Assembly (NCBI GenBank): GCA_015179045.1
Contig: WHUZ01000048.1
Location: 1-64,000, forward strand
Direction of reading: 5' to 3'
Length of the DNA stretch: 64,000 bases
Source: Kalaharituber pfeilii
Taxonomy: Eukaryota; Ascomycota; Pezizomycetes; Pezizales; Pezizaceae
Part shown: positions 23,982 through 34,460 of the stretch, in pieces
Layout: each line of letters starts with the position of its first letter
Position numbering within the stretch: the first letter of the stretch is position 1
The notes under the pieces: model-generated
The model's database searches: none
Seen by the model: the letters and a program-made list of their open reading frames with translations, nothing else
Told to the model about the DNA's origin: nothing
Position numbers and translations under genes: made by a program

Positions 23982-24363
23982 GACTCTGAACTATCCCTAT
24001 TGAACCCACAAGCAATATCATGCGGATACATCTCCGTCCGTTGCTCTATCAATGAATGCAATACCACTGGTCCAGTCGGATGCGTTTACCATCGTCTGAT
24101 TTTTTCAAACTCGACACACATGACCTTTCAATACCGTCCCCGAAATCCCCCGAGATTCGTCCCCGTGTGCCTTTTTCATTTGCTTGTATGCTGCAGGTAA
24201 TCTGTTCGCTGTGGCGGGACTTCCCCATGTTGCCATCAGCAACATCCTAGCGACAGCAAGACACGGATAAGAACATTAGATATTGTTATGCTGCCTCGAA
24301 TCATGCTGGTATGTTTGATGTTTATCTGCGGGTTGAGGACTGCGTAACTGCAAACAGAGGCCT

Positions 24364-24416
24364 TTTTTTGTTTTTATATCATTACTCGCGTGCCACCCTG
24401 GGGGCTATGGCAAGGT
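24364..24416 (-). mobile_element. Tail-only family A insertion, 53 bp
   Basis: Target-site duplication AAACAGAGG(C/T)CT at 24352-24363 and 24417-24428. The hairpin has drifted (CTTGCCATAGCCCCCAGGGT...GCGAG on the minus strand) but each change in the stems keeps a G-U or U-G pair. Confidence 0.85.
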
Positions 24417-24429
24417 AAACAGAGGTCTC

Positions 24430-26000
24430 TGTGGTAATTTATATTTCTTACCCCCTACTCACTTCCTAATGCTGAAACTGGTCGACACATTTTTGGTGAT
24501 GAGACTACTTTTACTATGTGTACCGCACGCACAGCGAGGATTGTTGATAGCTCTGTTATTTCTTAATACTCGCTCACTAATCCTCCGCGGGTTAATTCAG
24601 CTTACGCAATGTGTGCATTACCCTCAACTCTGGCGCCGCCGCCGTTGAATCCACCCCCATTGTGACATGTACCCTCACCTAGTGCTCAGCCACTTTTCTC
24701 TAACAACCCCATGATGTGTTCTACCTCTCCGCCCACACCGGCACACATATTGCCAATCCTGGGCAGTTTTTCCAAAGTAGCATAGTGGAAAGATGGTATA
24801 CTGTTAGTTCAGGGTAAAGACAAAGTGAACATGAAATCCATGGAAGAGAGCATGTTCAAATGTATGCATATTGTAAATTAGGTGTGAGTTGTCGGTATTG
24901 GATTCATAATTGGCCAGAATTGATGTTTGCGTTTGTAGGTACGGTTTTTTTCAATTACGGTTTGTGGTCTCTCGGGTAGTGTGTATAACACTACTTGATG
25001 TGGAAAGCATGCAGGTGCTAGAAGGTCTGCTTGAGAGGAGAAAGTGATATTCGATTCGGTGGGAAACTAGAAGACGAGAAGTGTGTTTGGAAGGAAAGGG
25101 AAGAAGAACATGACGATTGACACTGGTATACACAACAAGAATGGAGTGGAAATAGTTCCAACCACTCACGCCAAGAATCAGACCTCCAAAAACCAGGATT
25201 TTCCATTCGTTAAGATGGCTTCCGTAGAGGCCATGAGGTTCTGTCGACAGGTGCACCTTCAACATGAAGTGCGGGTGGGGGCTATAGAGGTCTGCATGTC
25301 CATGTCGCGGTGGCTCCTTCACTTGACTGATAATGATGAAATCCATGTCTAATCCCAAAAACTTTCCAGAGCACACAGCCCCATGTTAAGTTACCCTCAA
25401 CCGCTTATAGCCACAGACCGGTGGATCAAGAATAACCGCAGTCAGTACTGGTGAGGCGAGCACCACAGCTGGCTCAATATGGTCGGGAGAGTGCAGAGGA
25501 TGAAGTACATAGTATATCAAATTAGTCTTGCGTACGCTTTATTAGAGTGCACCTGGATATCTTACATCTTTCCCACTATCTAAATTATATACTATCACCA
25601 ACGGCGTGTAGGGAGAGAGGCAGGGTCTGGTTACAACATGGCAGGATCTATCGTGCTGAGTGACGGAGCGGACAAAGCGGCGACACCGCTGCCCGGATGA
25701 GGCAGGTGAGACGATGAGTTGACGGCGCAGAAGGGGAAGACAAGGAGGAGTTAAGAGACTTGCTTGTTTCGTTCGGTGTTTGTGCGCAGGCCTCTAGCAC
25801 TGCCTCCACTAACGCCTTAATTGTGCCCATGCCCCCTACTTCGGCGCATGGCATCTCTTCACGGACTCTTACATTGGTACGAGCGTGGATCATAAAATTT
25901 GTACTGATATACTTCATGCACATTAACTGTGCCTTGCCATAGTTCAGTATGAGGTGGGGTATAAATTACTGGTGACGCTAGTACTGTGAGTCGCGGTTAT
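24430..26000. other. Stretch without a supported gene
   Basis: Short ORFs on both strands (longest 24951-25376, -, 141 codons) lack recognisable domains. The + strand frame 25083-25352 overlaps it. I see no repeats or insertions except sparse AT-rich runs. Confidence 0.4.
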
Positions 26001-26009
26001 AAACACAGT

Positions 26010-26051
26010 TTTTTTTGTTTTTCTATTTTTTTTATATCAATAATCGCTTGT
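26010..26051 (-). mobile_element. Truncated tail family A insertion, 42 bp
   Basis: T-rich run then ATATCAATAATCGCTTG, that is poly(A), GATAT and only the last arm of the hairpin. Flanked by AAACACAGT at 26001-26009 and 26054-26062. A second, oppositely oriented insertion follows immediately. Confidence 0.75.
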
Positions 26052-26067
26052 GTAAACACAGTGATTT

Positions 26068-26132
26068 GCCTCGCCATAGCCTTCTAGGCGGCATGCGAGT
26101 AATGATATTAAAAAAAAAAAAAAAAAAAAAAA
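26068..26132 (+). mobile_element. Tail-only family A insertion, 65 bp
   Basis: GCCTCGCCATAGCCTTCTAGGCGGCATGCGAG then TAATGATATT and poly(A). Target-site duplication ACAGTGATTT at 26058-26067 and 26133-26142. The inner stem is GCCT/AGGC instead of GCCC/GGGC, a compensated change. Confidence 0.88.
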
Positions 26133-26272
26133 ACAGTGATTTAGGCTTTTCCAACGATACATCTACCCTATGCAAGCGAAACTATCCACAAAAACAAAAC
26201 TTAATCGGCCTTCCATGCTCAATGGCAACGTCTGATCTTCCCAGCTACCTCACGATGGTATCACGAGCAGCC

Positions 26273-27193
26273 CTACCAGGGCACGCAGTTGTATTCACCC
26301 CCGTTCGCGCCACAATAGAATTTTAGAAACCCATACGCACCACAGCTGATGTTATCACATTTCTTGCGGTTAGGCCCATCCCAGCTCGAAATGCCCCTCC
26401 AGCGGCAACACTCTGCGCAATAAATCCAAGCAATATATCCATTCTCTCCGCACCTATCGCACAGACGTTGCATAATCTGGGGAAAACTCGCGGGCTTTTT
26501 CCCTGCAGAGGACTTACTCCACGGCGGCTGCGCTGCTCGCTGGGTTAAACGGACTAAGGCCACCGCCGCATCCGGATGGGCCTGAAAAAGCTGTGTGAAG
26601 TCTTCCAGATCACGTACGTTGTCCAGTATCCAAGCAATATAGCGTAGGAGGTAATCCACAAGTCTCTCAGTCAGAGCTGGGAGGTTCTCGACCGCATACA
26701 TCGCCGACCGTAGCACATCAGCAGAGAGGCTGGGATCTGGGTTGGACTTCTCGGTCAGAGATGAAGTGAGCTTCTGAAAACTTAAGTCTTTCAAGGGGCC
26801 AATATTGAATCGGTCAGCAAGGACATAAAGCTTTGAGTGCAAGAGTAGTGCGCTGGTGTGCTCGGATCTGGAGTCTCTAAATTGGTTAACATTTTCATAC
26901 GAACGTTAACTGGACGGAGCCTACGTTGTGTATTCTTTCACATATGCCCATTGTAGGAAGCGCTGCAAAGTATCTCTGTCCACATCATGCAGTGCCATCT
27001 CCCCTTTGATACCTTCTTTCATCTCATTGTCTATGTGCTTTCGCAACTCAGGAGACAAAGAGGCAAGAAGTTCCCTTTGGATGTAGAATGTGTTCTCAAT
27101 ATCGTTGCACCCAGTTTGCTGCTCGTCAGCTAATGTGAGTTTGAAGAGCGGACTGTTGAGTATGTCCAAATTGAATGCATTGGCGGCTTCCAT
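26273..27193 (-). CDS. BTB/POZ domain protein with Cys-rich C-terminus
   Basis: Two exons, 27193-26925 and 26876-26273, joined by a 48-bp GT-AG intron (26924-26877); 290 aa. The N-terminal BTB fold is seen in FYIQRELLASLSPELRKHID, LHDVDRDTLQRFLQWAYVKEY and, after the intron, SALLLHSKLYVLADRFNIGPLKDLSFQKL, the usual fungal BTB layout. The last 60 residues hold a Cys-rich tail of C-x2-C pairs (CDRCGENGYIAWIYCAECCRW, then CDNISC and YC), likely a zinc-binding module. BTB proteins dimerise and often act as Cullin-3 adaptors, which is general knowledge and not shown here. The start is the first ATG, giving MEAANAFNLDILNSPLFKLTL. The gene looks intact. Confidence 0.85.
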
Positions 27194-27473
27194 GTTAATT
27201 CTTTAGCCCCTGATGCGACACACAAGGAGCAATCAGTTTTCAGCCTTAGCTTGCTAGGCAAAGGTTGGCAGGTTGATGATGGTAGTGCGCGGGTTAACGT
27301 TTCTAGGTGAGGGGTCGCGGGAGTGGGGAGGTTAATTATGCGTTCCTATGGTGGACAAGGATACTATTCGTGACCTACTAAGATGGCTAAGAGAACACGT
27401 GACTTCAGGCCCCCCACACCTTTCTTTTTCCCTACCCTGCCTAGCTACCAGCTATCGCATGACAAGAAGCAAT

Positions 27474-28222
27474 GGCGGATTTTGCAAAGTCCGGTTATTG
27501 AAATTCGGTTATTTTCCGGGTAACCATTACTCATGATAACCCAACCAAAAAACGGCCCAGATTTTGCAACGTACCTAGGTTATTTCTGCGGTTATTTTTT
27601 GGGTTATTTTCCACGCATAACTGCACGCATATTCCACGCATACCGCACGCATATTCAACCTATGGCGATAACCTCGCGCCGCGCCTTTGTACTTCAAACT
27701 GTTGAAGCAAGATTCTCATTGTACTATGAGGATCTCGGAGGTCCTTCCCAATTTGTTCTTTCAGTAACATTCTGATTTTTTGCCAAAAAGCTCCTTTCTT
27801 GCCTTTGACATGCTCTACTTGGTATTCAATGCATAAGCGGACTAGATGAAACTTTTCTTCATCATTGAGTCGAGTACGTAAGTTGTCTGCAGGTGCTGGT
27901 GATTGGGTTTGAGGTGCCGGAGATTGAGTTTGCGGTAAGGACGATGTTGCATGACCACGCCCACGGGATGCTAAAATTGTAGGCGCAGGTGATAGAGTTT
28001 GAGAAGACATTTGAGCGAGTAAAAAATATCAAGATACTTTGGTGTTGATGTAAAGTCCTTACCCGCACTTTGTGTTTAACCGAATTTATTCGGTTATATA
28101 ACCGGAAAATTGCCAGAAATTTGGTTAACTCAGCTACAAACAACACGTTGCTACGGTAACATTGATTAATAATAACCGGAAAATAATCAAATATGAGTTA
28201 ACCGGACTTTGCAAAATCCGCC
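27474..28222. mobile_element. TIR element, 749 bp, carrying a Myb-like ORF
   Basis: Perfect 24-bp terminal inverted repeats at 27474-27497 and 28199-28222, beginning GGCGGATTTTGCAAAGTCCG. Subterminal regions contain many GGTTAT/ATAACC and CCGGTTA motifs on both sides. The flanks AAT and TAT do not give a clear target-site duplication. It contains one ORF (27660-28010) but no transposase. A Myb-like ORF in a TIR element recalls PIF/Harbinger elements, which encode a separate Myb-like protein, but superfamily assignment is tentative. Confidence 0.78.
27660..28010 (-). CDS. Myb/trihelix-like DNA-binding ORF inside TIR element
   Basis: 116 codons. The N-terminal third is a low-complexity QTQSPAPQ region with a repeated TQSPAP. 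Residues 48-110 form a compact domain, LNDEEKFHLVRLCIEYQ...KGKKGAFWQKIRMLLKEQIG...DPHSTMRILL, with the three-helix and aromatic spacing of Myb/SANT or trihelix-type domains that are common in fungal transposon-linked proteins. It lies wholly within the 749-bp TIR element and probably serves it, or is a relic left after loss of the transposase gene. Confidence 0.6.
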   Translation of the reverse strand: MSSQTLSPAPTILASRGRGHATSSLPQTQSPAPQTQSPAPADNLRTRLNDEEKFHLVRLCIEYQVEHVKGKKGAFWQKIRMLLKEQIGKDLRDPHSTMRILLQQFEVQRRGARLSP

Positions 28223-28569
28223 TATAATTGATACGATTAGCTATTGGGTGGGCCTATCCACAAAAATCGCCGAGTGGTTTGAATTGCCTAGATAATTTAA
28301 GCTACTAGCCAATGTGGTACAGGCGTTATAGCCTTCTTCTTACCCCCATCCTAACTGCAACAAGATTAGTAATTAGTTGCCGGAAGAGCCAATACACCGT
28401 ATGTTAGCCACCAGGTCCTCAAAATTGAAGGCGAGCTCCAGTCGTGTGTACTGGCGGACAACCTCCGGCATTACAGTTCCTGCTCCGGCCCTACTGAAAC
28501 AGTAGACGATGCTTAGAAAGAAGCTTTGCTGACACGGGAAAGCCCAAAGTAAGGGCATTGTTCTTCCAT

Positions 28570-28612
28570 AAATGCATGAGAGTACTGATATAAAAAAAAA
28601 AAAAAAAAAAAA
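28570..28612 (+). mobile_element. Minimal tail family A remnant
   Basis: AATGCATGAGAGTACTGATAT plus poly(A), about 43 bp, between TTCTTCCAT (28561-28569) and ATCTTCCAT (28613-28621). Only the last hairpin arm region (degenerate) and the GATAT-polyA remain. Confidence 0.55.
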
Positions 28613-28622
28613 ATCTTCCATC

Positions 28623-28690
28623 TTTTTTTTTTTTTTTTTTTATTTCACGTGGCCCCGCTTGTAGCTGTTCGCCATGGCAGGGCAGGAAAA
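28623..28690 (-). mobile_element. Tail family B insertion
   Basis: T run, TATTTCACGTGGCCCCGCTTGTAGC...GCCATGGCAGGGCAGG. Flanked by a perfect 10-bp duplication ATCTTCCATC (28613-28622 and 28691-28700). It shares its target with the preceding family A remnant but is oriented the opposite way. Confidence 0.85.
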
Positions 28691-28700
28691 ATCTTCCATC

Positions 28701-29499
28701 AATGTCGACCAGCTGCAGCACAAATCAGCTGGAGACCGCGGTAGCTATGTTCCAGTTGCTCGAGTTTGCCGCCGACGTGTGGGTTCCACGGTGGAGATTC
28801 ACTCCGGCTTCTGAGGAGCTGCAGAAAGTGACTTTGCTAAGTGCCCAAGGTGCCGCGGTTGCCTTGAGGGATGTCACATCATTGAAAGTATTTTTCGATG
28901 CTCTGTCGCGATAGGAGCTCGCTTGAGGCTTGCTGTGCGCGTGCCTCGAGCTCCTCCTCGAATGGCCTTCCCCTAAAACCAGTGGACGACCACTGCCAAT
29001 TATGTTAGTGGACCGCGTTTTTGTTCATTGTGTATCGGCTCATAGCGGTAGTATTGTCCTCCGGGTCGTCATCCTGCCATTGCGGTTGACATTGTCTCTT
29101 TTTCTTTTTAAATCGCAAAGTCCACGTGCAGCTCTTCGCCATAGCAGGGCCCTTTGCAGCGCCCTGAATGTCGAAGTCCAAGCATAGAACGAAAGTACAC
29201 TACCTGACTACGGGACCCTCGCTCCCTCCGTGCTCTTTCTTCCCCACCGCTATGGTGGTAACCACGGTACCGACGGAAAGAATAAGGCTCAATGCGGGCC
29301 GGAACGCCACTCATCGGTAGGGCTACATGATCATGGGTATATATGCTAAGGAAGCGAGCTCAAATTTAGCAAGCGAGATGTGGATGTATAGGTTTGGTTG
29401 GAAGGTGAAGGTGGTCTATAGATAGGACTGTATGGGCACACAAGCAAGCAGAGCAAGACATGGATCCGCAGGTATAGATCAGACAGACCAGAAATCGCA
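28701..29499. other. No supported gene; degenerate family B tail near 29095-29150
   Basis: TTTTAAATCGCAAAGTCCACGTGCAGCTCTTCGCCATAGCAGGGCC at about 29105-29150 resembles an inverted family B tail with decay. ORFs 28702-28914 and 28930-29187 have no recognisable features. Confidence 0.35.
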
Positions 29500-29625
29500 G
29501 ACAAGACTACAGGCCACACATGACCCTTTCCTTGACATTTGACTGTTGAGACCGCCATTGAGACTTCGTTCCGCCAGCTCTAGATACCGGTACCCTGTGC
29601 AAGACAGTGGATGCTGTTGAGCCTT
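29500..29625. repeat. Dispersed repeat, copy a
   Basis: Contains GAGACTTCGTTCCGCCAGCT, TAGATACC and GTGCAAGACAGTGGAT, matched at 46345-46436 with a few differences. Copy b forms a small hairpin TAGATACCAAGGTATCTA; here it is TAGATACCGGTACC. It may be an end of an LTR or other retroelement. The identity is unknown. Confidence 0.5.
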
Positions 29626-30424
29626 CATCACACCGCTCTCTATACTTTGATGAAATAAGACAGCTACTCGCCGTTTGCCTCCCTCGACACTCGCATTCCA
29701 TCCTCACCCTCCTCCCAATCTTCTCGCAGTCCTTCGTTATCCCCATCCCGGTCCTTAGCCTCGTGAAGGTTGTGGTCGCTCACCTACCGCACCATAGGTC
29801 ACCGTGCCACAGATTTACATAGCTGGGCGTCGCCAGAATGTGTAGTACTATTCTGATGTCCGGAATGTGCAGCACCGACTTTGCATACCTGGGCTCTCCC
29901 GCGACCCATTGGTTAGTTAGGTAGAGGACTGGTCACTGAGAGTACGTGCACCTCTATCCAAGAGGACTACTTTCAGGATTAGGATACCTGGCGAGACACC
30001 GTGGGCATGGTAGTCACAACTGCAGACAGATCATCCTCGAGGGCCTGGAAAGCTACAAGTTTAATCCAGCAGTGGATTAGCCTTGGCAGCCAGAAGGAAG
30101 CCTGAAAGCTTCTGGGCGGCAGTCTCTAAGCTACAGGGCTTAGAGGGCTCGACAGGACGGCTTTAAAGCCGGTGTCGGTCCCAGCGGTTTCAATTCTCAA
30201 AGCTTCAGGATCACCACTCACCACTATGCTACAGAACCACTAGTCATGAAATGTCAAACCCGTGCTTCGAGTCCTGTGGGGGGCCTAAGGGTCGAAATGC
30301 CACTGGGCATAGGAGAGGGCATGGACTGCAACTCGGCGGATGTAGTTATCGGCAGTTGGTTCTGAAGGGAGCGGAAGCTTAGCGAAGGGGCTTAAGGTGC
30401 AAAGCCGCAATCCACATAGTGGCC

Positions 30425-30520
30425 CTGAAAGGGGTATATAAGGCCGTCTCGGCCTTAAGAGTCCGAAACGAGACCAAGACTCACCCCGGGAGGTGACGGA
30501 GTAGACTCCACTATGGCGTA
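30425..30520 (+). promoter_or_regulatory. Possible TATA-box promoter, perhaps of an LTR element
   Basis: GGGGTATATAAGGCCG at about 30431-30446 is a strong TATA-like box about 100 bp upstream of an ATG at 30536. The surrounding 30240-30530 is GC-rich with short symmetric segments (GGCCGTCTCGGCC; ACGGCTTTAAAGCCGG near 30160). No LTR pair was found, so this is only suggestive. Confidence 0.25.
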
Positions 30521-30840
30521 GAATTCTTTTACTTTATGGAGGGTATTCAAGTTCGTGCAGTACTAGCAGGACCGAAGGGCTTTGTGGCACCAGAGTTACA
30601 GGTAGAGTGTGAAAGGAGAAAACGAAGGAGAGAAATAATGGCTTTACAGCTCAGCAAGGTTGGTGTAGTTGCCGAGATAGCACCAACACCTGAACTAGCT
30701 GCTTGGAGGTGGAGCCAACACTAGAGCCAGCAGAGGTACTGATGAGCTCTGTCACAGTACTACATTCAGTGGAACCAGTGGAGCCACCTCCCGAGGCAAA
30801 CAGGTGCAACCCCCGGAAACCGGTGGAACCCACCTCCACT

Positions 30841-31139
30841 CTCAGAAGACCACGCTGGTTGAGGAAGGAAAGAAAACCAGCTCGGCGGTAGTTTACTTGG
30901 AGAAGGAGACCGAGGTTGGGAGGGTGAGGCTCGGGGGACGTTGGTTAAGGTCGGACCGGTATGAATCGGAGAGGGGACGGAAGTAGGACATACCGGGCAT
31001 GCCACCCGCACCATGAAGGAGTTTCGCGGGCACTACATGTAACTAGACGTTGACTTGTTTTTATTTCTGTTATAATAAAACCCTCGCCGTACCCCTTAGG
31101 GCGGTATGCGAGTACTGATATAAAAAAAAAAAAAAAAAA
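30841..31139 (+). mobile_element. 5'-truncated ORF1-only retroposon, nested
   Basis: Encodes the end of the ORF1-like domain (TTLVEEGKKTSSAVVYLE, VRLGGRWL, YESERGRK stop), then the pre-tail CGCGGGCACTACATGTAACTA, hairpin tail A and poly(A). Flanked by AACCCACC (about 30829-30840 and 31140-31151). It has inserted into the Pro-rich 5' part of the ORF of another copy, which resumes at 31140. Confidence 0.75.
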
Positions 31140-31890
31140 AAACCCACCCCCACCCCCACCAGAAAGCGCAAAGGCAAAGCGGCGTCGCCACAGGACCCGT
31201 ACGCCTTCAAGAAGAGACTTGACAACAAGGAGGTGACAAAAATAGCCTCTTCGCCACCGGCCGGGATTCCACCACCACCCGCCGACACCACTCCCGTCAG
31301 CACCCCCGTGACAAGCCAACCAACCCCCGCGCCCACTCCCGCTCCCACACCCACACCGACGACCAAGCCCCCCCACGCCCCCAAAGCCAAATCCCCGCCC
31401 CACCCAAACAGTGCCACCACCCCGAAGTTCGGCATTTGTAGTACATGGGATAGCCCTGAGGAAGGACCTCGGGAATGTCCAAAGATGGATGGAGGCAAAA
31501 AACAAAGACCTGGGAAGCATTCTGGGGATACGGTGGCTAAGAAAGAAGATGACGCTAGTTGAGGAGGGAAAAGCAATGAGCTCGGTGGTCGTGTACCTGG
31601 AGAGACCAACTGAACTAGACAAGGTGAGGATATGAGGAACATGGCTCAGGGCATGCCAGTACGAGTGGGACAGAGGTCGGAGATAGGATGAAGACGCCTC
31701 CTCATGTACCGACATGAGCTGGAAATCTGTTATTATTATTGTTATTCTCACTTCCCCTTCACACAGGAGTTTCCGGGGATTTCTACTTTTATATCTAACT
31801 TTCCTTTTATTTCATATGTAACTAAATATCGCCATAGCCCTTAGGGCGGCATGCGATTAATGATATATGTAAAAAAAATAAAAAGAAAAA
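31140..31890 (+). mobile_element. ORF1-only retroposon (half-LINE)
   Basis: A Pro/Thr-rich basic region (PTPTRKRKGKAAS, then many PAPTPTP) is followed, in a shifted frame, by the conserved domain VVHGIALRKDLGNVQRWMEA, GIRWLRKK, SSVVVYLE, YEWDRGRR stop. A 3' UTR, the variant hairpin ATCGCC...GCGAT and an A-rich tail come next. The upstream part (30536-30840, split off by the nested insertion) probably belongs to it. Frame changes indicate a dead copy. There is no reverse transcriptase between the ORF1 stop and the tail. Confidence 0.7.
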
Positions 31891-32513
31891 GACACCAAAT
31901 GCATCGTAAGATATACACCTCATTTTAGACTCTAGCCCTCGAGACCTCTTGCAACACCTGATACCAACATACTAAATAGAGTACACCACACACGGTAATG
32001 ATCCTTCGGAAGAGTTGTACTAGAAATCCCTGCCCATGGAGATCATGATTTTTTGAAACTGCCTGACGGACCAAGGATGGCACAATTTCAACTGTATACA
32101 CATGCAGAAAACACAAACCTTTCCATAATTGTTTTTTTTGATATCTACGGATTTGAATTTTTGTGGCTCAAGTTTATGCTCGCAATGTATTGCCCAGTGT
32201 TATGATAGCAGTGTGCAGTCATGTAATGAAGTTGGTTGAGGGAAACTTGGCCAGCTCCTGGTGAATTGGTTTGATGCTTCAATGCGATAGTCTACTGCGG
32301 TGTTGTAACGTTCCAGAAGAATGCCGCAACCGGGTGTCACGCTTCTGATTCCGCCATGCTTGCGCACACCTGACGGTGGGTGTAAGTTACAAATACCCGT
32401 TCGGGGTGTACCTGGACACCATTTTCAGGTGTCGTCATGCAAACAGATGACACCCGCGAAATTGGACCCCACTCGGATGCAGCGACGATACCCAACACTT
32501 TGCACCACTACTG
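31891..32513. other. No supported gene
   Basis: Spacer between the half-LINE and the large inverted repeat. 32325-32460 contains several GGGTGT/ACACC strings in both orientations (ACACCTGACGGTGGGTGTAA, ACACCATTTTCAGGTGTCG), suggestive of another decayed terminal repeat but not resolved. Confidence 0.35.
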
Positions 32514-34460
32514 TGTTAGCGTGCCCGATGTGGTAACGATCTGCCCCCCTGTAACGATCCACTCTCTGGGCACTCCTCGTCATGCATTCCTCACTCTACT
32601 ACTTTTATTTGAATATATTGCAACTATAGAAATTGCTTAACATTATACCAATTTGACATCGCTGAATCAGAATTTGCTATCATAATGAGGAAAAAATCAA
32701 AATTCCAATATTTACAACTAAATTTATCATTATTTACCTAAGTTGAGTCCTCCCTGTATATAGTATAGCTCAACATTCTCGAAATCAGAAAAATAATATA
32801 GAAAACTAGTAATTCTCATCTATCTAGGGCTGGTCTTTTTATTAAAAGTCAATATTGCATATACAGATCATGTGGGATGCAATGCACCTTCAATTGTATA
32901 GAAGTAGTTTATATTCGTGAGCTAATCTCTATACCTTGATCTGACGTTCAGTGTTCCTAGACTCCTCAAGTGATTCAGGAATACCGGGACTTGAAGTTGT
33001 AGTAGTTGAAGCACTAGGGGTGGTAACAGTAACTCCTTCTGAGGTGCCAGGTATGACAGAAGAGACGTATGGCTCAAATCTGCTATTGGAACCTTCTTCT
33101 ACCCACCCCCCCTTCTAGTATTCAGACCCTCCTATCTCATGAACTAAAGATCTTTCCCAGCCCCAGCCTTGCATGTGAGTTCCTCTATGGTGTCTTTTTG
33201 TAACTTGTTCAGCTGCAGCCATCTCTCTCTATTTTCGTTCCTCTTTTGCCTTACTTTCTCGATCCATCGCTGCTAACTACTTTGCATATCAGCGGCTTCT
33301 TTCTTATCCTAAACTATTTTTGCACCTTCTGAAGTTTCTCTTCCTCTTTTCTGACCTTTGCTGGTACTCTCTGTTTCCTTTTCGACATCTCCTACTATTT
33401 TTTCCTTCTATTTCCAGTATTGCTTTAACTTCAGCTCGAGGCGGCTTAGGAGGAAGTGAGTGAATATAACGTCTTGGGCGTCTTGGGTACAGAACCGCAT
33501 CCCACCAGATCAGTGAAAAAACACTTGACTAGTGACGTTTACTAGTCCTCTGCATAGCTCATTGCACCTGCATCCCATATATTTGCTGTCGCATTTCGCA
33601 TACGTCGCATATACGCTCTGTCGGCCATCCGAGGTGACCCATGACAGCAAGGCAAAAGAAGAACGAAAATAGAGAGAGATGGCTGCAGCTGAACAAGTTA
33701 CAAAAAGACACCATAGAGGAACTCACATGCAAGGCTGGGGCTGGGAAAGATCTTTAGTTCATGAGATAGGAGGGTCTGAATACTAGAAGGGGGGGTGGGT
33801 AGAAGAAGGTTCCAATAGCAGATTTGAGCCATACGTCTCTTCTGTCATACCTGGCACCTCAGAAGGAGTTACTGTTACCACCCCTAGTGCTTCAACTACT
33901 ACAACTTCAAGTCCCGGTATTCCTGAATCACTTGAGGAGTCTAGGAACACTGAACGTCAGATCAAGGTATAGAGATTAGCTCACGAATATAAACTACTTC
34001 TATACAATTGAAGGTGCATTGCATCCCACATGATCTGTATATGCAATATTGACTTTTAATAAAAAGACCAGCCCTAGATAGATGAGAATTACTAGTTTTC
34101 TATATTATTTTCCTGATTTCGAGGATGTTGAGCTATACTATATACCCTGCCATGGCCACGTGCTACAAGCGGGGTTATGTGATTTAAAAAAAAAAAAAAA
34201 AAAAGAGCTATACTATATACAGGGAGAGCTCAAATTAGGTGAATAATAATGAATTTAGTTGTAAATAATGGAATTTTGATTTTTTCCTCATTATGATAGC
34301 AAATTCTGATTCAGCGATGTCAAATTGGTATAATGTTAAGCAATTTCTATAGTTGCAATATATCCAAAATAAGTAGTAGAGCGAGGAATGTATGACGAGG
34401 AGTGCCCAGAGAATGGATCGTTACAGGGGGGCAGATCGTTACCACTTCGGGCACGTTACA
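32514..34460. mobile_element. Large inverted repeat (foldback) of about 1.95 kb
   Basis: Left arm 32514 to about 33256 and right arm about 33646-34460 are reverse complements with very few mismatches; the spacer is about 390 bp. The outer ends read TGTTAGCGTGCCCGA and TGTAACGTGCCCGA inward, then GTGGTAACGATCTGCCCC in both. No clear flanking duplication. The minus-strand spacer reads a short peptide RRYIHSLPPKPPRAEVKAIL that looks like the tail of a transposase-type protein, but the frame soon closes. A family B retroposon sits in the right arm only. Confidence 0.85.
34145..34204 (+). mobile_element. Tail-only family B insertion in an inverted-repeat arm
   Basis: CCCTGCCATGG...CTACAAGCGGGGTTATGTGAT plus poly(A). 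Perfect 15-bp target-site duplication GAGCTATACTATATA (34130-34144 and 34205-34219). The left arm retains the empty site (CCCTGTATATAGTATAGCTC at 32752-32771), so boundaries are certain. Confidence 0.95.

Noticed and set aside
30140..30290. tRNA-like B-box strings (GGTTTCAATTC, GCTTCGAGTCC)
   Set aside because: No matching A box at the right distance and no cloverleaf could be folded by eye.
31233..31562. Pro/Thr-rich ORF as a host protein with a PT-rich domain
   Set aside because: It is the basic, Pro-rich part of a half-LINE ORF1 that continues, after a frame change, into the conserved domain and tail A.
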